From an uncultured Alistipes sp. (GTDB lineage: Bacteria > Bacteroidota > Bacteroidia > Bacteroidales > Rikenellaceae), in the NCBI GenBank assembly GCA_938014215.1, contig CALLRW010000023.1, positions 1-64,000 on the forward strand: a DNA stretch of 64,000 nt. The letters run 5' to 3'. The position numbers were made by a program, and so were the translations under genes. The notes beneath the pieces are model-generated. The model was not told where the DNA came from. It did not search any database and saw only the letters and a list, made by a program, of their open reading frames with translations. This document shows positions 13,458-22,769 of this stretch, one piece after another (the stretch's first letter is position 1; each line of letters begins with the position of its first letter).

Positions 13458-15224
13458 ATGAAAACACGCATCATAAAGACAGGTTTTCTGTGCGCAGCGT
13501 TGGCGGTCCTGATGCCGCTGATGCCGCTGCATGCACAGACGGACAAACCGAAGATCAATTTCGGATTCGGCGGATCGGTACTTAACCGCGACATGCTCTG
13601 GGCTTCGGATTTCGCCCAGCTGAGCCGCACGCACCTCTTCGGCACGGCCCGTGCGATGGGTATGGGCGGGGCCTTCACCTCGCTGGGTGCCGACCTGACG
13701 TCGATGGCGCTCAACCCGGCGGGACTGGGCATGTACCGCGGCGGCGAATTCTCGCTGACGCCGCTGGTGACCGTGGCACACGCCTCGACCGACGGCACCT
13801 CGTCGTGGCAGAGCAACAACCGCGTGCGCTTCGCCTTTGCCAACGTCGGCGTGGCGCTGAACATCTACGAGAGCGGTTCGCGCAAGCTGACCAGTCTGAC
13901 GCTCGGCCTGGGGCTCAACCGCGTGGCCGACTTCAACAACCGCTACTCCTTCTCGTCGGAGTCGCTCTTCGACCCGGCGTCGGGGGCCTACATGCCGACC
14001 ATCGGCGACATCTTCACGCAGCAGCTCAACTCGTGGGGCGTGCGTCCCAACAGTTCGAACCAGCTGCTGATGCCCGACCTGCACCCGAGTGTCTGGCCGG
14101 CGGCGCTGGGCTATGACGGCTACATGGTCGACTACTTCTCCGACGGAGGGGCCAACCCGTGGGGTGTGGCGCGCATCGGCGGCAACGCCTCGGTGCTCCA
14201 CTCGATGGATGTGGTCAACAGCGGATCGATCAACGAGTTCGATATCTCGCTGGGCGGCAACATCAGCAACATCGTCTACTTCGGCGCCACGGTCGGCATC
14301 CAGAGCGTCTACAAGCGTACGGCGATGACCTATCAGGAGGAGTACGGCTACTTCAACACGAACGGCGTGGCGCAGTCGCTCAACCGTACGGACGGCACGT
14401 GGCAGAATCTGACCGAACAGCTGGAGATGATGAACCTCTACCAGCGGATGACGATCGACGGCAGCGGCGTGAACTTCAAACTGGGCGTGGTGGTCCGTCC
14501 GGTGAAGGGGCTGCGCGTGGGCGTGGCGTTCCATACGCCGACCTACTACTCGCTCGACTACTCCTACCGGGCCGGCATCACGACCAACATCCTCAAGACC
14601 GAGGATATCGCCAGCGGCAAATCGCCGGTTCAGGGCGTGCAGGCGGGCAACGACTCGCCGACGGCCAGCAACGAGGGTCCCGACAGCTGGAACTACACCT
14701 CGCCGGCACGGCTGATGCTGGGAGCCTCCTATACGTTCGGCAACTTCGCCATCGTCTCGGTGGACTACGAGCGCGACTGGTACAACAGCATCCGCGTCAA
14801 GGGTGTTCCTCGCTACAACAGCCTCTCGTCGGAGGACTACAAGAGCGAGATCCGCGACTGCTTCCAGGCGACGAATACACTGCGGGCTGGAGTCGAGGTC
14901 AAGCCGCTTCCGTTCCTGGCCGTTCGGCTGGGCGGGGGCTACACGGGCTCGATGCTCAAGGACCGCACGCGGTATGCCAACCAGGTGAACGGCGGCATGC
15001 CGGTAACCTGTGAGAGCCGCTACGTCTCGGCGGGTGTGGGGCTGATCTTCTCGCGGAGCGTGTCGCTCGACATCGCCTACCAGAACGTGGCCGACAAACT
15101 GAGCAGCTACCGCCTCTTCTTCAGCCGGGATTACAACACGGGAGACATGCAGACCTGGACGGGCGCCTATGATACGTCGATCACGCAGCACTATATTTCG
15201 ATGACGCTGAATTTCCGGTTCTGA
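13458..15224 (+). CDS. FadL/OmpP1-like outer-membrane protein
   Basis: A 588-residue protein with a signal peptide (about 1-25, ...LMPLHAQ) and the early motif ARAMGMGGAFTSLGADLTSMALNPAGLGMY typical (quoted in part: GADLTSMALNPAGLG) of OmpP1/FadL/TodX-type hydrophobic-compound channels in Bacteroidetes. The rest is alternating beta-strand sequence ending in Phe (MTLNFRF), as expected for an outer-membrane barrel. It probably carries hydrophobic substrates across the outer membrane; the substrate is unknown. It follows the low-complexity lipoprotein and precedes a terminator. Confidence 0.85.
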   Translation: MKTRIIKTGFLCAALAVLMPLMPLHAQTDKPKINFGFGGSVLNRDMLWASDFAQLSRTHLFGTARAMGMGGAFTSLGADLTSMALNPAGLGMYRGGEFSLTPLVTVAHASTDGTSSWQSNNRVRFAFANVGVALNIYESGSRKLTSLTLGLGLNRVADFNNRYSFSSESLFDPASGAYMPTIGDIFTQQLNSWGVRPNSSNQLLMPDLHPSVWPAALGYDGYMVDYFSDGGANPWGVARIGGNASVLHSMDVVNSGSINEFDISLGGNISNIVYFGATVGIQSVYKRTAMTYQEEYGYFNTNGVAQSLNRTDGTWQNLTEQLEMMNLYQRMTIDGSGVNFKLGVVVRPVKGLRVGVAFHTPTYYSLDYSYRAGITTNILKTEDIASGKSPVQGVQAGNDSPTASNEGPDSWNYTSPARLMLGASYTFGNFAIVSVDYERDWYNSIRVKGVPRYNSLSSEDYKSEIRDCFQATNTLRAGVEVKPLPFLAVRLGGGYTGSMLKDRTRYANQVNGGMPVTCESRYVSAGVGLIFSRSVSLDIAYQNVADKLSSYRLFFSRDYNTGDMQTWTGAYDTSITQHYISMTLNFRF

Positions 15225-15249
15225 GTTCCGGCTCCGGCCGACACGCATG

Positions 15250-15283
15250 CGGGGCTCGCCACGACGGCGGGTCCCGTTTTTTT
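15250..15283 (+). terminator. Terminator after the porin gene
   Basis: CGGGGCTCGCC pairs with GGCGGGTCCCG (one mismatch/wobble) and is followed by TTTTTTT. Confidence 0.75.
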
Positions 15284-15335
15284 ATGCCGTGAGGGGCGCC
15301 GGTCCGAGGGAATCGGACCGAAAAGCTTGTTTTCA

Positions 15336-15367
15336 TTTGCTTGTGCCCGCGCGTTTTTTTATATTTG
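15336..15367 (+). promoter_or_regulatory. proS promoter: TTTG-N20-TATATTTG
   Basis: TTTG at 15336-15339 and TATATTTG at 15360-15367 match the -33/-7 consensus with 20 bp between them. The start codon is 44 bp after the -7 box. Confidence 0.75.
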
Positions 15368-15410
15368 CAGGCTGAAACGAATGTAAATTAGAATCAAAAC
15401 AGAATAGACA

Positions 15411-16895
15411 ATGGCAAAGGAACTCAAAGACCTCACCAAGTCGGAGGATAACTACTCGCAGTGGTACAACGACCTGGTGGTCAAGGCCGGGCTGGCCGAG
15501 AACTCGGCCGTGCGCGGATGTATGGTCATCAAACCCTACGGCTACGCCATCTGGGAGAAGATGCACGACGCACTGGACAAGATGTTCAAGGAGACGGGAC
15601 ACCAGAATGCCTATTTCCCGCTCTTCATTCCGAAATCCTTCTTCTCGAAGGAGGCCCATCACGTCGAGGGCTTCGCCAAGGAGTGCGCCGTGGTGACGCA
15701 CTACCGCCTGAAGAACGATCCCGAAGGGAAGGGTGTCGTGGTCGATCCCGATGCCAAACTCGAGGAGGAGCTGATCGTGCGTCCGACCTCGGAGACGATC
15801 ATCTGGAACACCTACAAGAACTGGATCCAGTCGTACCGCGACCTGCCGATCCTGTGCAACCAGTGGGCCAACGTCGTGCGTTGGGAGATGCGTACGCGTC
15901 TGTTCCTGCGTACGGCCGAATTCCTCTGGCAGGAGGGCCACACGGCTCACGCCACGCGTGAGGAGGCCATCGAGGAGGCCACGAAGATGATCCACGTCTA
16001 CGAGAAGTTTGCCCGCGAGTGGATGTCGCTGCCGGTGATCATGGGCCACAAGTCGCCCAACGAGCGCTTTGCCGGTGCGGAGGATACGCTGACGATCGAG
16101 GCGCTGATGCAGGACGGCAAGGCGCTGCAGAGCGGTACGTCGCACTTCCTGGGGCAGAACTTCGCCAAGGCCTTCGACGTGCAGTACGTCACCAAGGAGG
16201 GCAAGCTCGAGTACGTTTGGGCGACGTCGTGGGGCGTGTCGACGCGTCTGATGGGCGCCCTGATCATGGCCCACTCGGACAACAACGGTCTGGTTCTGCC
16301 GCCGCGTCTGGCGCCGATCCAGGTGGTGATGATCCCCATCTACAAGGGTGAGGATCAGCTGGTCGAGATCCGCAACCGCTTCGAGGCCCTCGCCGCGCAG
16401 CTGCGTGAGAAGGGCGTCTCGGTGAAGATCGACGACCGCGATAACGTCCGTTCGGGCTTCAAGTTTGCCGAGTACGAGCTGAAGGGTGTTCCGGTCCGCC
16501 TGGCCATGGGTCCGCGCGACATGGAGAACGGCACGATCGAACTCGTGCGCCGCGATACGCTGGAGAAGACGACCGTTCCGCAGGAGGGGCTCGTCGAGCG
16601 GATCGAGACGCTGATGACCGATATCCAGGAGAACATCTACCGCAAGGCGCTGACGTTCCGCGACTCGATGATCACGAAGGTCGACACGTGGGAGGAGTTC
16701 AAGGAGGTGCTCGATACGAAGGGGGGCTTCATTTCGGCCCACTGGGACGGCACGGTCGAGACGGAGGTGGCGATCAAGGATGCCACGAAGGCGACGATCC
16801 GCTGCATTCCGTTCGACGCTCCGGAGGAGGAGGGCACCTGCATCTACTCCGGCAAGCCGTCGCATCGCCGCGTTCTCTTCGCCCGCAGCTATTAG
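15411..16895 (+). CDS. proS: Prolyl-tRNA synthetase, archaeal/eukaryote type
   Basis: A 494-residue class II synthetase that attaches proline to tRNA-Pro. It lacks the bacterial editing insertion and ends in Tyr (RVLFARSY), the hallmark of the archaeal/eukaryotic-like ProS used by Bacteroidetes. Visible regions: the catalytic core with class II motifs (about 40-280; HQNAYFPLFIP, then WNTYKNWIQSYRDLPILCNQWANVVRWE region, FLWQEGHTAH, and SWGVSTRLMGALIMAH), an anticodon-binding domain (about 300-400) and a C-terminal domain (about 410-494) with GTCIYSGKPS. The gene has its own promoter and terminator. Confidence 0.95.
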   Translation: MAKELKDLTKSEDNYSQWYNDLVVKAGLAENSAVRGCMVIKPYGYAIWEKMHDALDKMFKETGHQNAYFPLFIPKSFFSKEAHHVEGFAKECAVVTHYRLKNDPEGKGVVVDPDAKLEEELIVRPTSETIIWNTYKNWIQSYRDLPILCNQWANVVRWEMRTRLFLRTAEFLWQEGHTAHATREEAIEEATKMIHVYEKFAREWMSLPVIMGHKSPNERFAGAEDTLTIEALMQDGKALQSGTSHFLGQNFAKAFDVQYVTKEGKLEYVWATSWGVSTRLMGALIMAHSDNNGLVLPPRLAPIQVVMIPIYKGEDQLVEIRNRFEALAAQLREKGVSVKIDDRDNVRSGFKFAEYELKGVPVRLAMGPRDMENGTIELVRRDTLEKTTVPQEGLVERIETLMTDIQENIYRKALTFRDSMITKVDTWEEFKEVLDTKGGFISAHWDGTVETEVAIKDATKATIRCIPFDAPEEEGTCIYSGKPSHRRVLFARSY

Positions 16896-16914
16896 CCGCC
16901 GGCCCGCAGAGGCG

Positions 16915-17070
16915 GAACGCATCAATCCGGCAGGAGGCGAAGGGGCGAGAAGGCGAGAGAGAAACGAGAGAGACGAAGGCGGAAGTGGGAGAGAAGCTCG
17001 CGGAAGAGGGAGAGAAGCACGGACGCGGAAGAGAAGAAGAGACGAGAGAACGAAGCCGAAAGAGCCGATT
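16915..17070. repeat. Purine-rich GA/GAAG run after proS
   Basis: About 150 bases are nearly all purine on the plus strand (GAGAAGG, GAGAGAGA, GAAGAGAAGAAGAG). There is no codon-like structure, and it lies between the proS stop and its terminator, so it should be part of the proS 3' untranslated region. Confidence 0.65.
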
Positions 17071-17089
17071 GCCGGATGGAACGAACCGG

Positions 17090-17130
17090 GACGGGGTGAT
17101 GATCAGCGGATCATTGCCCCGTCTCTTTTT
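17090..17130 (+). terminator. proS terminator
   Basis: GACGGGGTGATGATC pairs with GATCATTGCCCCGTC around a short loop, followed by TCTTTTT. Confidence 0.8.
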
Positions 17131-17141
17131 GCTCTCTTTTT

Positions 17142-17235
17142 CCCGCCGGAGGCATCCCGCCACAGCACACCCCTGCAGACGGAGCTGCCCGCCGGAGGTA
17201 TCCCGCCGCAACCCACCCCTGCAGACGGAGCTGCC
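17142..17235. repeat. 46-bp tandem duplication
   Basis: Two copies (17142-17187 and 17188-17233) begin CCCGCCGGAGG and share CACCCCTGCAGACGGAGCTGC, differing at a few bases. It is intergenic, before the ECF sigma promoter. Confidence 0.8.
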
Positions 17236-17379
17236 GGTTCCGTCCGCCCCTCCGGAGCCCATACCGCCGAGGGTGAGACACTTGCACGGAGACCTGTACA
17301 TCGGGTGTCAGCTTTTCCGAATCTCCTTTCTTAACCGCTATTTAACTGTCCAATACCCCGAAATCTCTCTGATTTTTCC

Positions 17380-17387
17380 TATTTTTG
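17380..17387 (+). promoter_or_regulatory. Promoter -7 box TATTTTTG for the ECF sigma gene
   Basis: An exact TAnnTTTG match 20 bp before the GTG start at 17407. Confidence 0.55.
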
Positions 17388-17406
17388 TATCCGAAAAACA
17401 TTTCTC

Positions 17407-17958
17407 GTGGAGCAGGAACGTGACATACTGGAACGCCTGGCGCAGGGTGACCGAGCGGCCTTCGATGCCCTCTACCTGCATTATGCCCCCAAGGTTGAGG
17501 AGCTGGCTTTCTGGATGTTGAAGAACCGGGCCGAAGCGGAGGATGTCATGCAGTCCGTTCTGCTTCGGGTGTGGGAGCGGCGGGTTGAGATCGCCCAGAT
17601 GGAACGCTTCTCGAATTACCTCTTCACGATGACGAAGAATGCCATCTTCGACATCTACAAGCATACGCTGATTCACGAAAAGTATAAGATTTCGCGCCTG
17701 GCTTCGGTGAGCTATTTCCGCGACGATTCGCTCGACAAGCAGGTCGAGAGCGACGATCTGGCCCTGCTGATTGCCGTGGCGGTAGCGAAGATGCCCGATC
17801 AGCGCCGGCGGATCTTCCAGATGAGCCGCTACGAGGGGCTTGCCAATCGGGAGATCGCCGAAAAACTGGGTATCAGCGTCAAAACGGTCGAAAATCATAT
17901 CACGGCTGCACTCAGCCAGTTACGACGGCTTTTGGCGGTCGTCTCCCTTTTTTTCTGA
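17407..17958 (+). CDS. ECF RNA polymerase sigma factor (FecI-like)
   Basis: A 183-residue ECF sigma factor with region 2 (about 10-80; YAPKVEELAFWMLKNRAEAEDVMQ, then VLLRVWERR) and region 4 HTH (about 125-175; MPDQRRRIFQMSRYEGLANREIAEKLGISVKTVENH in outline). It belongs to the Bacteroides sigma family that pairs with FecR anti-sigma and drives susCD-type operons. The start is GTG (17407), placed just after a TATTTTTG box. It is followed 69 bases later by fecR, then by the SusC with an STN domain, which is the signal receptor in this type of trans-envelope switch. Confidence 0.92.
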   Translation: MEQERDILERLAQGDRAAFDALYLHYAPKVEELAFWMLKNRAEAEDVMQSVLLRVWERRVEIAQMERFSNYLFTMTKNAIFDIYKHTLIHEKYKISRLASVSYFRDDSLDKQVESDDLALLIAVAVAKMPDQRRRIFQMSRYEGLANREIAEKLGISVKTVENHITAALSQLRRLLAVVSLFF

Positions 17959-18027
17959 AAAAACGGCTCATCGGACTGGGGGGTAGGGCCCGCTTGGGCG
18001 TTCTATTTACGTAACGGAACCCAAACG

Positions 18028-19017
18028 ATGAAGAGTGAAAAAATCCATACGCTGATCGAGGATTTCCTGCACGGAGATCTGCCGAAGGAGATTCAGCGAC
18101 ACTTCCGGCGTTGGATGGTGGAGCCGACCGATCGCAAGGCGAAGGATCAGGCACTGCTCGATGCCTGGAACGAACTGCTGGAGAGTCCCGCAACGGGCGA
18201 TTACCGGGCCAAACTTGCCGAGGCCAATCGGCGGATCGATGCCCTGGAGCGTCCCGCCGCCCGAAAGGTGCGGTTGGGGGGCTGGCGGCTGGCGGCGGCC
18301 GTGGCGGCGCTGGTGGTGCTGGTGGCCGGGGTCGAGTATGTGGTGCTGGAGAACCGCTTCGGCCGCCACACCGATTCGGTCTGTCTGGTCACCGCCTCCA
18401 ACAGCAAGGGCGAGTTCGAACTCCCCGACGGCAGCCGCGTGTGGCTCAACGGCAACAGCCGTCTGACCTATCCCGAGAGTTTCGACGCGGAGCACCGCCG
18501 GGTGCGTCTCGACGGCGAGGCCTTCTTCCGGGTGAAGCACGATCCGCAACACCCCTTCCGGGTCGATATGGAGACGATGCAGGTCGAGGTGCTCGGTACG
18601 GAGTTCGATGCCCGGCACCACAGCGGGGGCCGCTATGCCGAGACGATTCTGCAGTCGGGCCGGGTCCGGGTTCACATCCCGGGGCTTCGCGATCCGCTAT
18701 TTCTGAAGCCCGACGAACGGCTGCTGCTCGACGGGCAGACGGGCCGGGTCAGCGTATCTCCCGTTGCGGCGACGGATTACAGCAGCTGGACCTCCAGCCG
18801 GCTGGTCTTCATCAACAAATCCCTCTCGTCGATTCTCGTCAATCTCGAACGTTGGTACAACGTCCGCTTCACGTATGATTCCACCATCGACCTGTCGGCC
18901 AAACTCTCCTTCCAGATCGAGTATGAGTCGCTCGAGGAGACGTTGCGGCTGATCGAGCGGATCGCCCCCGTGCGTTACGAGCTGCACGGGCGGAAGGTCA
19001 GCCTCGAGCCGAAATAA
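18028..19017 (+). CDS. FecR-family anti-sigma factor
   Basis: A 329-residue inner-membrane regulator: a cytoplasmic N-terminal sigma-binding region (1-88), one transmembrane helix (about 90-108, WRLAAAVAALVVLVAGV), a FecR periplasmic domain (about 125-225; FELPDGSRVWLNGNSRLTYP and AFFRVKHD) and a C-terminal DUF4974-type domain (about 255-329; INKSLSSILVNLERWYNV). It should hold the upstream ECF sigma inactive until the SusC STN domain signals ligand binding. The gene order sigma-fecR-susC-susD is the standard one. Confidence 0.92.
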   Translation: MKSEKIHTLIEDFLHGDLPKEIQRHFRRWMVEPTDRKAKDQALLDAWNELLESPATGDYRAKLAEANRRIDALERPAARKVRLGGWRLAAAVAALVVLVAGVEYVVLENRFGRHTDSVCLVTASNSKGEFELPDGSRVWLNGNSRLTYPESFDAEHRRVRLDGEAFFRVKHDPQHPFRVDMETMQVEVLGTEFDARHHSGGRYAETILQSGRVRVHIPGLRDPLFLKPDERLLLDGQTGRVSVSPVAATDYSSWTSSRLVFINKSLSSILVNLERWYNVRFTYDSTIDLSAKLSFQIEYESLEETLRLIERIAPVRYELHGRKVSLEPK

Positions 19018-19096
19018 TCCGATTCCATGTACTGAATATTCAAAAAAAGACCGAATGCCTATGATGAACTGAACGCTAGCCTGAACTATCCGCAAA

Positions 19097-19133
19097 AAGT
19101 CGGGCGGATGTCCCACCATCCGCCCTGCGACTT
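19097..19133. promoter_or_regulatory. Hairpin in the susC leader
   Basis: AAGTCGGGCGGATG pairs with CATCCGCCC(TG)CGACTT. No T run follows on the plus strand, but the minus strand has TTTTTG after it. It lies 60 bases before susC and could be a leader structure, an attenuator or the end of an antisense transcript. It also marks the fecR-susC boundary. Confidence 0.55.
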
Positions 19134-19192
19134 AAAATCAAACCTGGTCGTAGATCTTCTACGAATGATGAACTTTAAATCGTTACAAAATT

Positions 19193-22100
19193 ATGAAATT
19201 TTCTGGACAAACCGACGAGATTGTCCCGAAGGGGCGATGTTTGCTCGTAAAATTTGTCTCTTTGCTGGTCTGGCTCCTTGTGGCCGGCCAGGTCCTGGCG
19301 GCCAATCCGCCCGTCACCGTGCATCTGAAGGGCGTCACCGTGGCGGAGTTGCTCCGTCAAATCGAGAGCCAGGGGCAGTATACCTTTGCCTATAACAATG
19401 CCGATATCGATCTGGAGCGGGTTGTTTCGATCGATGCCGAAGCGTGGCCCGTCGAGCGGGTCATCACGACGTGCATTCCCAACGTGGAGGTGCTCGTCGA
19501 GCGGAACAAGGTCATTCTGACTCCGGTGCGGAGCGCCGGTACGCAGCAGCCGCGCAAAATCTCCGGCAAGGTGGTCGAAACGAACGGCACCCCGGTCGTC
19601 GGGGCCACGGTCCTCTACCGGGACGGCAGCACGGTCAAGGGTACGACCTCGAGCGTCGACGGTGAATTTGCCTTCGAGGGGCTGACGCCCTCCGCCCAGG
19701 CGACCCTCGAGGTGTCGTTCATCGGTTACGACACCTACCGGATGCCGGTCGGATCGCGGACCTTTTTCGACGTGAAGCTGGCCACCTCGCAGCAGAGCAT
19801 CGACGAAGTGGTGGTGGTCGGTTACGGCGTGCAGAAGAAGGCCAACCTGACCGGAGCCGTGGCCACCGTCTCGCAGAAGGAGCTCAAGGACCGTCCCGTG
19901 GCCAATGTCGGCCGGGCCCTGCAGGGTGTGATTCCGAACCTGAACGTGACGCTCTCCTCGGGCGAACCCGGTGCCGGCGCCTCGTACAACATCCGTGGTA
20001 CGACCTCGCCCAACGGCGGTTCGCCGCTGATCCTGATCGACGGTGTGGAGACCTACCCCGAGCGTATCAACTCGAACGATATCGAATCGATCACGGTCCT
20101 CAAGGATGCCTCGTCGGCGGCCATCTACGGAGCGCGCGGCGCCTTCGGTGTGATCCTGATCACGACCAAGAGCGGCCAGTACAACGAAAAGGCCGAGGTC
20201 TCCTACAACGGTTACTTCTCGGTTTCGAGCCCGACGACCTCGACCGATTACGAGACGCGCGGTTACTACTCGGCCAAGATCGCCGACTTCTTCATGATGT
20301 CGTCGCAGAACACCCCCTACACCTCCTACACGGAGAGTGACTACCGCGCCCTGTGGGAGCGCCGCAACGACCGGACCGAGAATCCGGCCCGTCCGTGGGT
20401 GATCACCGACACGCGCAACGGCCGCAAGCAGTATGTCTATCTGGCCAACTTCGACTGGTACAACTACCTCTACGACGACAGCCGCCCGACGTGGGACCAC
20501 AACATCAACATCCGCGGCGGTACCAAGTCGTTGTCCTACATGGTCAGCGGCCGCTACTACCAGCAGAAGGGTATCAACCGGCTGGCCCCCGACATGTTCA
20601 AGTCCTACAACTTCCGCGTGAAGCTGCAGGCCGAGATCCGGCCGTGGCTCACGATCTCGAGCAATACGAAGTTCTTCCAGTCGAACTACCGCTACTACGG
20701 CTACGAGGACGAGTACAACAACTTCCGCAAGCCGACGCTTCACGCCCTGGCGTCGTTCGTTCCGGTGAACCCCGACGGCACGGCCGTGTCGCACACGTCG
20801 ATGACCAACTCCTCGTCGCACTACGTCATGGACGGCTACAACGCCATGATGCAGAAGGGCAAGAGCTTCGGCAACAAGAAGACGCAGGAGATCACGACCA
20901 CCTTCGAGGCGACGTTCAAGCTCCACAAGAACTTCAACGTCAAGGCCGACTTCAGCTACACGCAGGGCTATCTGCACAACGACTACCGCAGCGTCAACGT
21001 CGAGTATTCGCAGTATCCGGGCGAGATCCAGACCGAGCCCGAGGGCAACTTCCCGAACCGCTACAAGGAGGTGGTCTGGGACCAGAACTACTATGTGGCC
21101 GACGTCTACGGAACGTATAACAAGTCGTTCGGCGGGAAGCACAACTTCACGGCCATCGCCGGATACAACTACGAGGCGAAATACTACCGCGATCTGACGG
21201 CCTCGAACGACGGACTGCTTTCGGAGGATCTTTCGGACTTCAACCTGGCCAAGGGCACGACCAACTTCACGCTCAACGGCGGCCGCAACGAGTATGCCAT
21301 CATGGGCTGGTTCTACCGCGTGGCCTACGACTACGAAGGGAAGTACCTGGCCGAGGTGAACGGTCGTTACGACGGAACGTCGCGTTTCCCGCGGGGCAAG
21401 CGCTACGGCTTCTTCCCCTCCTTCTCGTTGGCCTACCGCATCAGCGAGGAGCCCTTCTTCGAGCCGCTTCGCAAGACGATCGACAACCTCAAGATCCGTT
21501 TCTCGTACGGTTCGCTGGGCAACCAACAGATCGGCTACTACGATTTCATCCAGACCATCACCACGAAGGGTTCGATGAGCGGCTACTCGTTCGACGGCGT
21601 CACGCTGGGCCAGCACGCCACGGTGAGCGACCCCGTCTCGGTCAACCAGACCTGGGAGAAGGTCATCTCGAAGAACCTCGGCGTGGATCTCAACCTCTTC
21701 TCGAACCGCCTCTCGCTGACGGCCGATTTCTACATCCGCGACACGAAGGGCATTCTGGGCAAGGGGCGTTCGCTGCCGTCGATCTACGGCGCCTCCGAGC
21801 CGCAGGTCAATGCCAACGACCTGCGCACGAAGGGTTACGAACTCTCGCTCGGGTGGCGCGATTCGTTCAAGTTGGCCGGCAGCACGTTCAGCTACGGCAT
21901 CGTCGGCACGCTGTCCGACTACACGGCCCGCTACACCTCGTGCGACAACCCCTCGGGGCTGATCGGCGACCCCTACGAGGGCAAGCGCTACGGCGAGATC
22001 TGGGGCTACAAGGTCGACGGGTTGTTCCGCACCGACGAGGAGGCGGCCGCCTACGCCTCGCAGATCGACCTCTCGACGGTGATGGCCGGCTGCTATTCGT

Positions 22101-22756
22101 CCACGGGTACCTACGGCAAGGGGGTCCGGGCCGGTGATATCAAGTACCTCGACCTGGACGGCAACCACATCGTCAACGGCGGCAAGGGGACGCTCGAGGA
22201 TTCGGGCGACCGGCGCGTGATCGGCAACTCGACGCCCCGCTACCAGTACGGTGCGACGTTCAACTTCTCGTGGTACGGCTTCGACTTCTCGATCTTCTTC
22301 CAGGGTCTGGGCCACATGGACTGGTATCCGGGCGCCGACAACCTGCGCTTCTGGGGTCCCTACAGCCGTCCCTACGCCACCTTCATTCCGCGCAACTTCA
22401 TGAGCCGGGTCTGGAGCGAGGATAACCCGGATGCCTATTTCCCGCGAGCACGAGCCTACACGTCGCTCAGCGCCACGCAGGGTACGGCCTACTACACCAA
22501 TGACCGTTACCTGCAGAATCTGGCCTATTGCCGACTGAAGAACCTCACGATCGGTTATACGATTCCGCGCCAGCTGACCTCCAAGGTCGGCATCAAGGAG
22601 TGCCGTATCTACTTCAGCGGGGAGAACCTCGTGACGTGGACGGCCCTGAAGAGCGATTTCCTCGATCCGGAGCAGGCCGCGGCCGATTCGGACAAGAAGT
22701 CGAACGTCTACCCCTGGTGCAAGACCTTCTCCGTGGGTCTGAACTTAACCTTCTAA
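19193..22756 (+). CDS. SusC/RagA-type TonB-dependent receptor with STN domain
   Basis: An 1187-residue outer-membrane transporter that imports oligosaccharide with its SusD partner, powered by TonB. Order: signal peptide (about 1-36), STN signalling domain (about 45-100; VTVHLKGVTVAELLRQIES), carboxypeptidase-like regulatory domain (about 120-205; ISGKVVETNGTPVVGATV), the family box DEVVVVGYGVQKKANLTGAV near 205-225 in outline, plug domain (about 225-330; NDIESITVLKDASSAAIYGARGA) and a 22-strand barrel ending LNLTF. The STN domain links it to the FecR/ECF pair upstream. The downstream susD starts 13 bases after its stop. Confidence 0.94.
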   Translation: MKFSGQTDEIVPKGRCLLVKFVSLLVWLLVAGQVLAANPPVTVHLKGVTVAELLRQIESQGQYTFAYNNADIDLERVVSIDAEAWPVERVITTCIPNVEVLVERNKVILTPVRSAGTQQPRKISGKVVETNGTPVVGATVLYRDGSTVKGTTSSVDGEFAFEGLTPSAQATLEVSFIGYDTYRMPVGSRTFFDVKLATSQQSIDEVVVVGYGVQKKANLTGAVATVSQKELKDRPVANVGRALQGVIPNLNVTLSSGEPGAGASYNIRGTTSPNGGSPLILIDGVETYPERINSNDIESITVLKDASSAAIYGARGAFGVILITTKSGQYNEKAEVSYNGYFSVSSPTTSTDYETRGYYSAKIADFFMMSSQNTPYTSYTESDYRALWERRNDRTENPARPWVITDTRNGRKQYVYLANFDWYNYLYDDSRPTWDHNINIRGGTKSLSYMVSGRYYQQKGINRLAPDMFKSYNFRVKLQAEIRPWLTISSNTKFFQSNYRYYGYEDEYNNFRKPTLHALASFVPVNPDGTAVSHTSMTNSSSHYVMDGYNAMMQKGKSFGNKKTQEITTTFEATFKLHKNFNVKADFSYTQGYLHNDYRSVNVEYSQYPGEIQTEPEGNFPNRYKEVVWDQNYYVADVYGTYNKSFGGKHNFTAIAGYNYEAKYYRDLTASNDGLLSEDLSDFNLAKGTTNFTLNGGRNEYAIMGWFYRVAYDYEGKYLAEVNGRYDGTSRFPRGKRYGFFPSFSLAYRISEEPFFEPLRKTIDNLKIRFSYGSLGNQQIGYYDFIQTITTKGSMSGYSFDGVTLGQHATVSDPVSVNQTWEKVISKNLGVDLNLFSNRLSLTADFYIRDTKGILGKGRSLPSIYGASEPQVNANDLRTKGYELSLGWRDSFKLAGSTFSYGIVGTLSDYTARYTSCDNPSGLIGDPYEGKRYGEIWGYKVDGLFRTDEEAAAYASQIDLSTVMAGCYSSTGTYGKGVRAGDIKYLDLDGNHIVNGGKGTLEDSGDRRVIGNSTPRYQYGATFNFSWYGFDFSIFFQGLGHMDWYPGADNLRFWGPYSRPYATFIPRNFMSRVWSEDNPDAYFPRARAYTSLSATQGTAYYTNDRYLQNLAYCRLKNLTIGYTIPRQLTSKVGIKECRIYFSGENLVTWTALKSDFLDPEQAAADSDKKSNVYPWCKTFSVGLNLTF

Positions 22757-22769
22757 AGAGACAGCCGCT

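Noticed and set aside
12168..22315. Very long minus-strand frames opposite the porin, proS and susC genes
   Set aside because: They mirror strongly supported plus-strand genes and are full of Arg/His/Val-rich nonsense typical of antisense frames.
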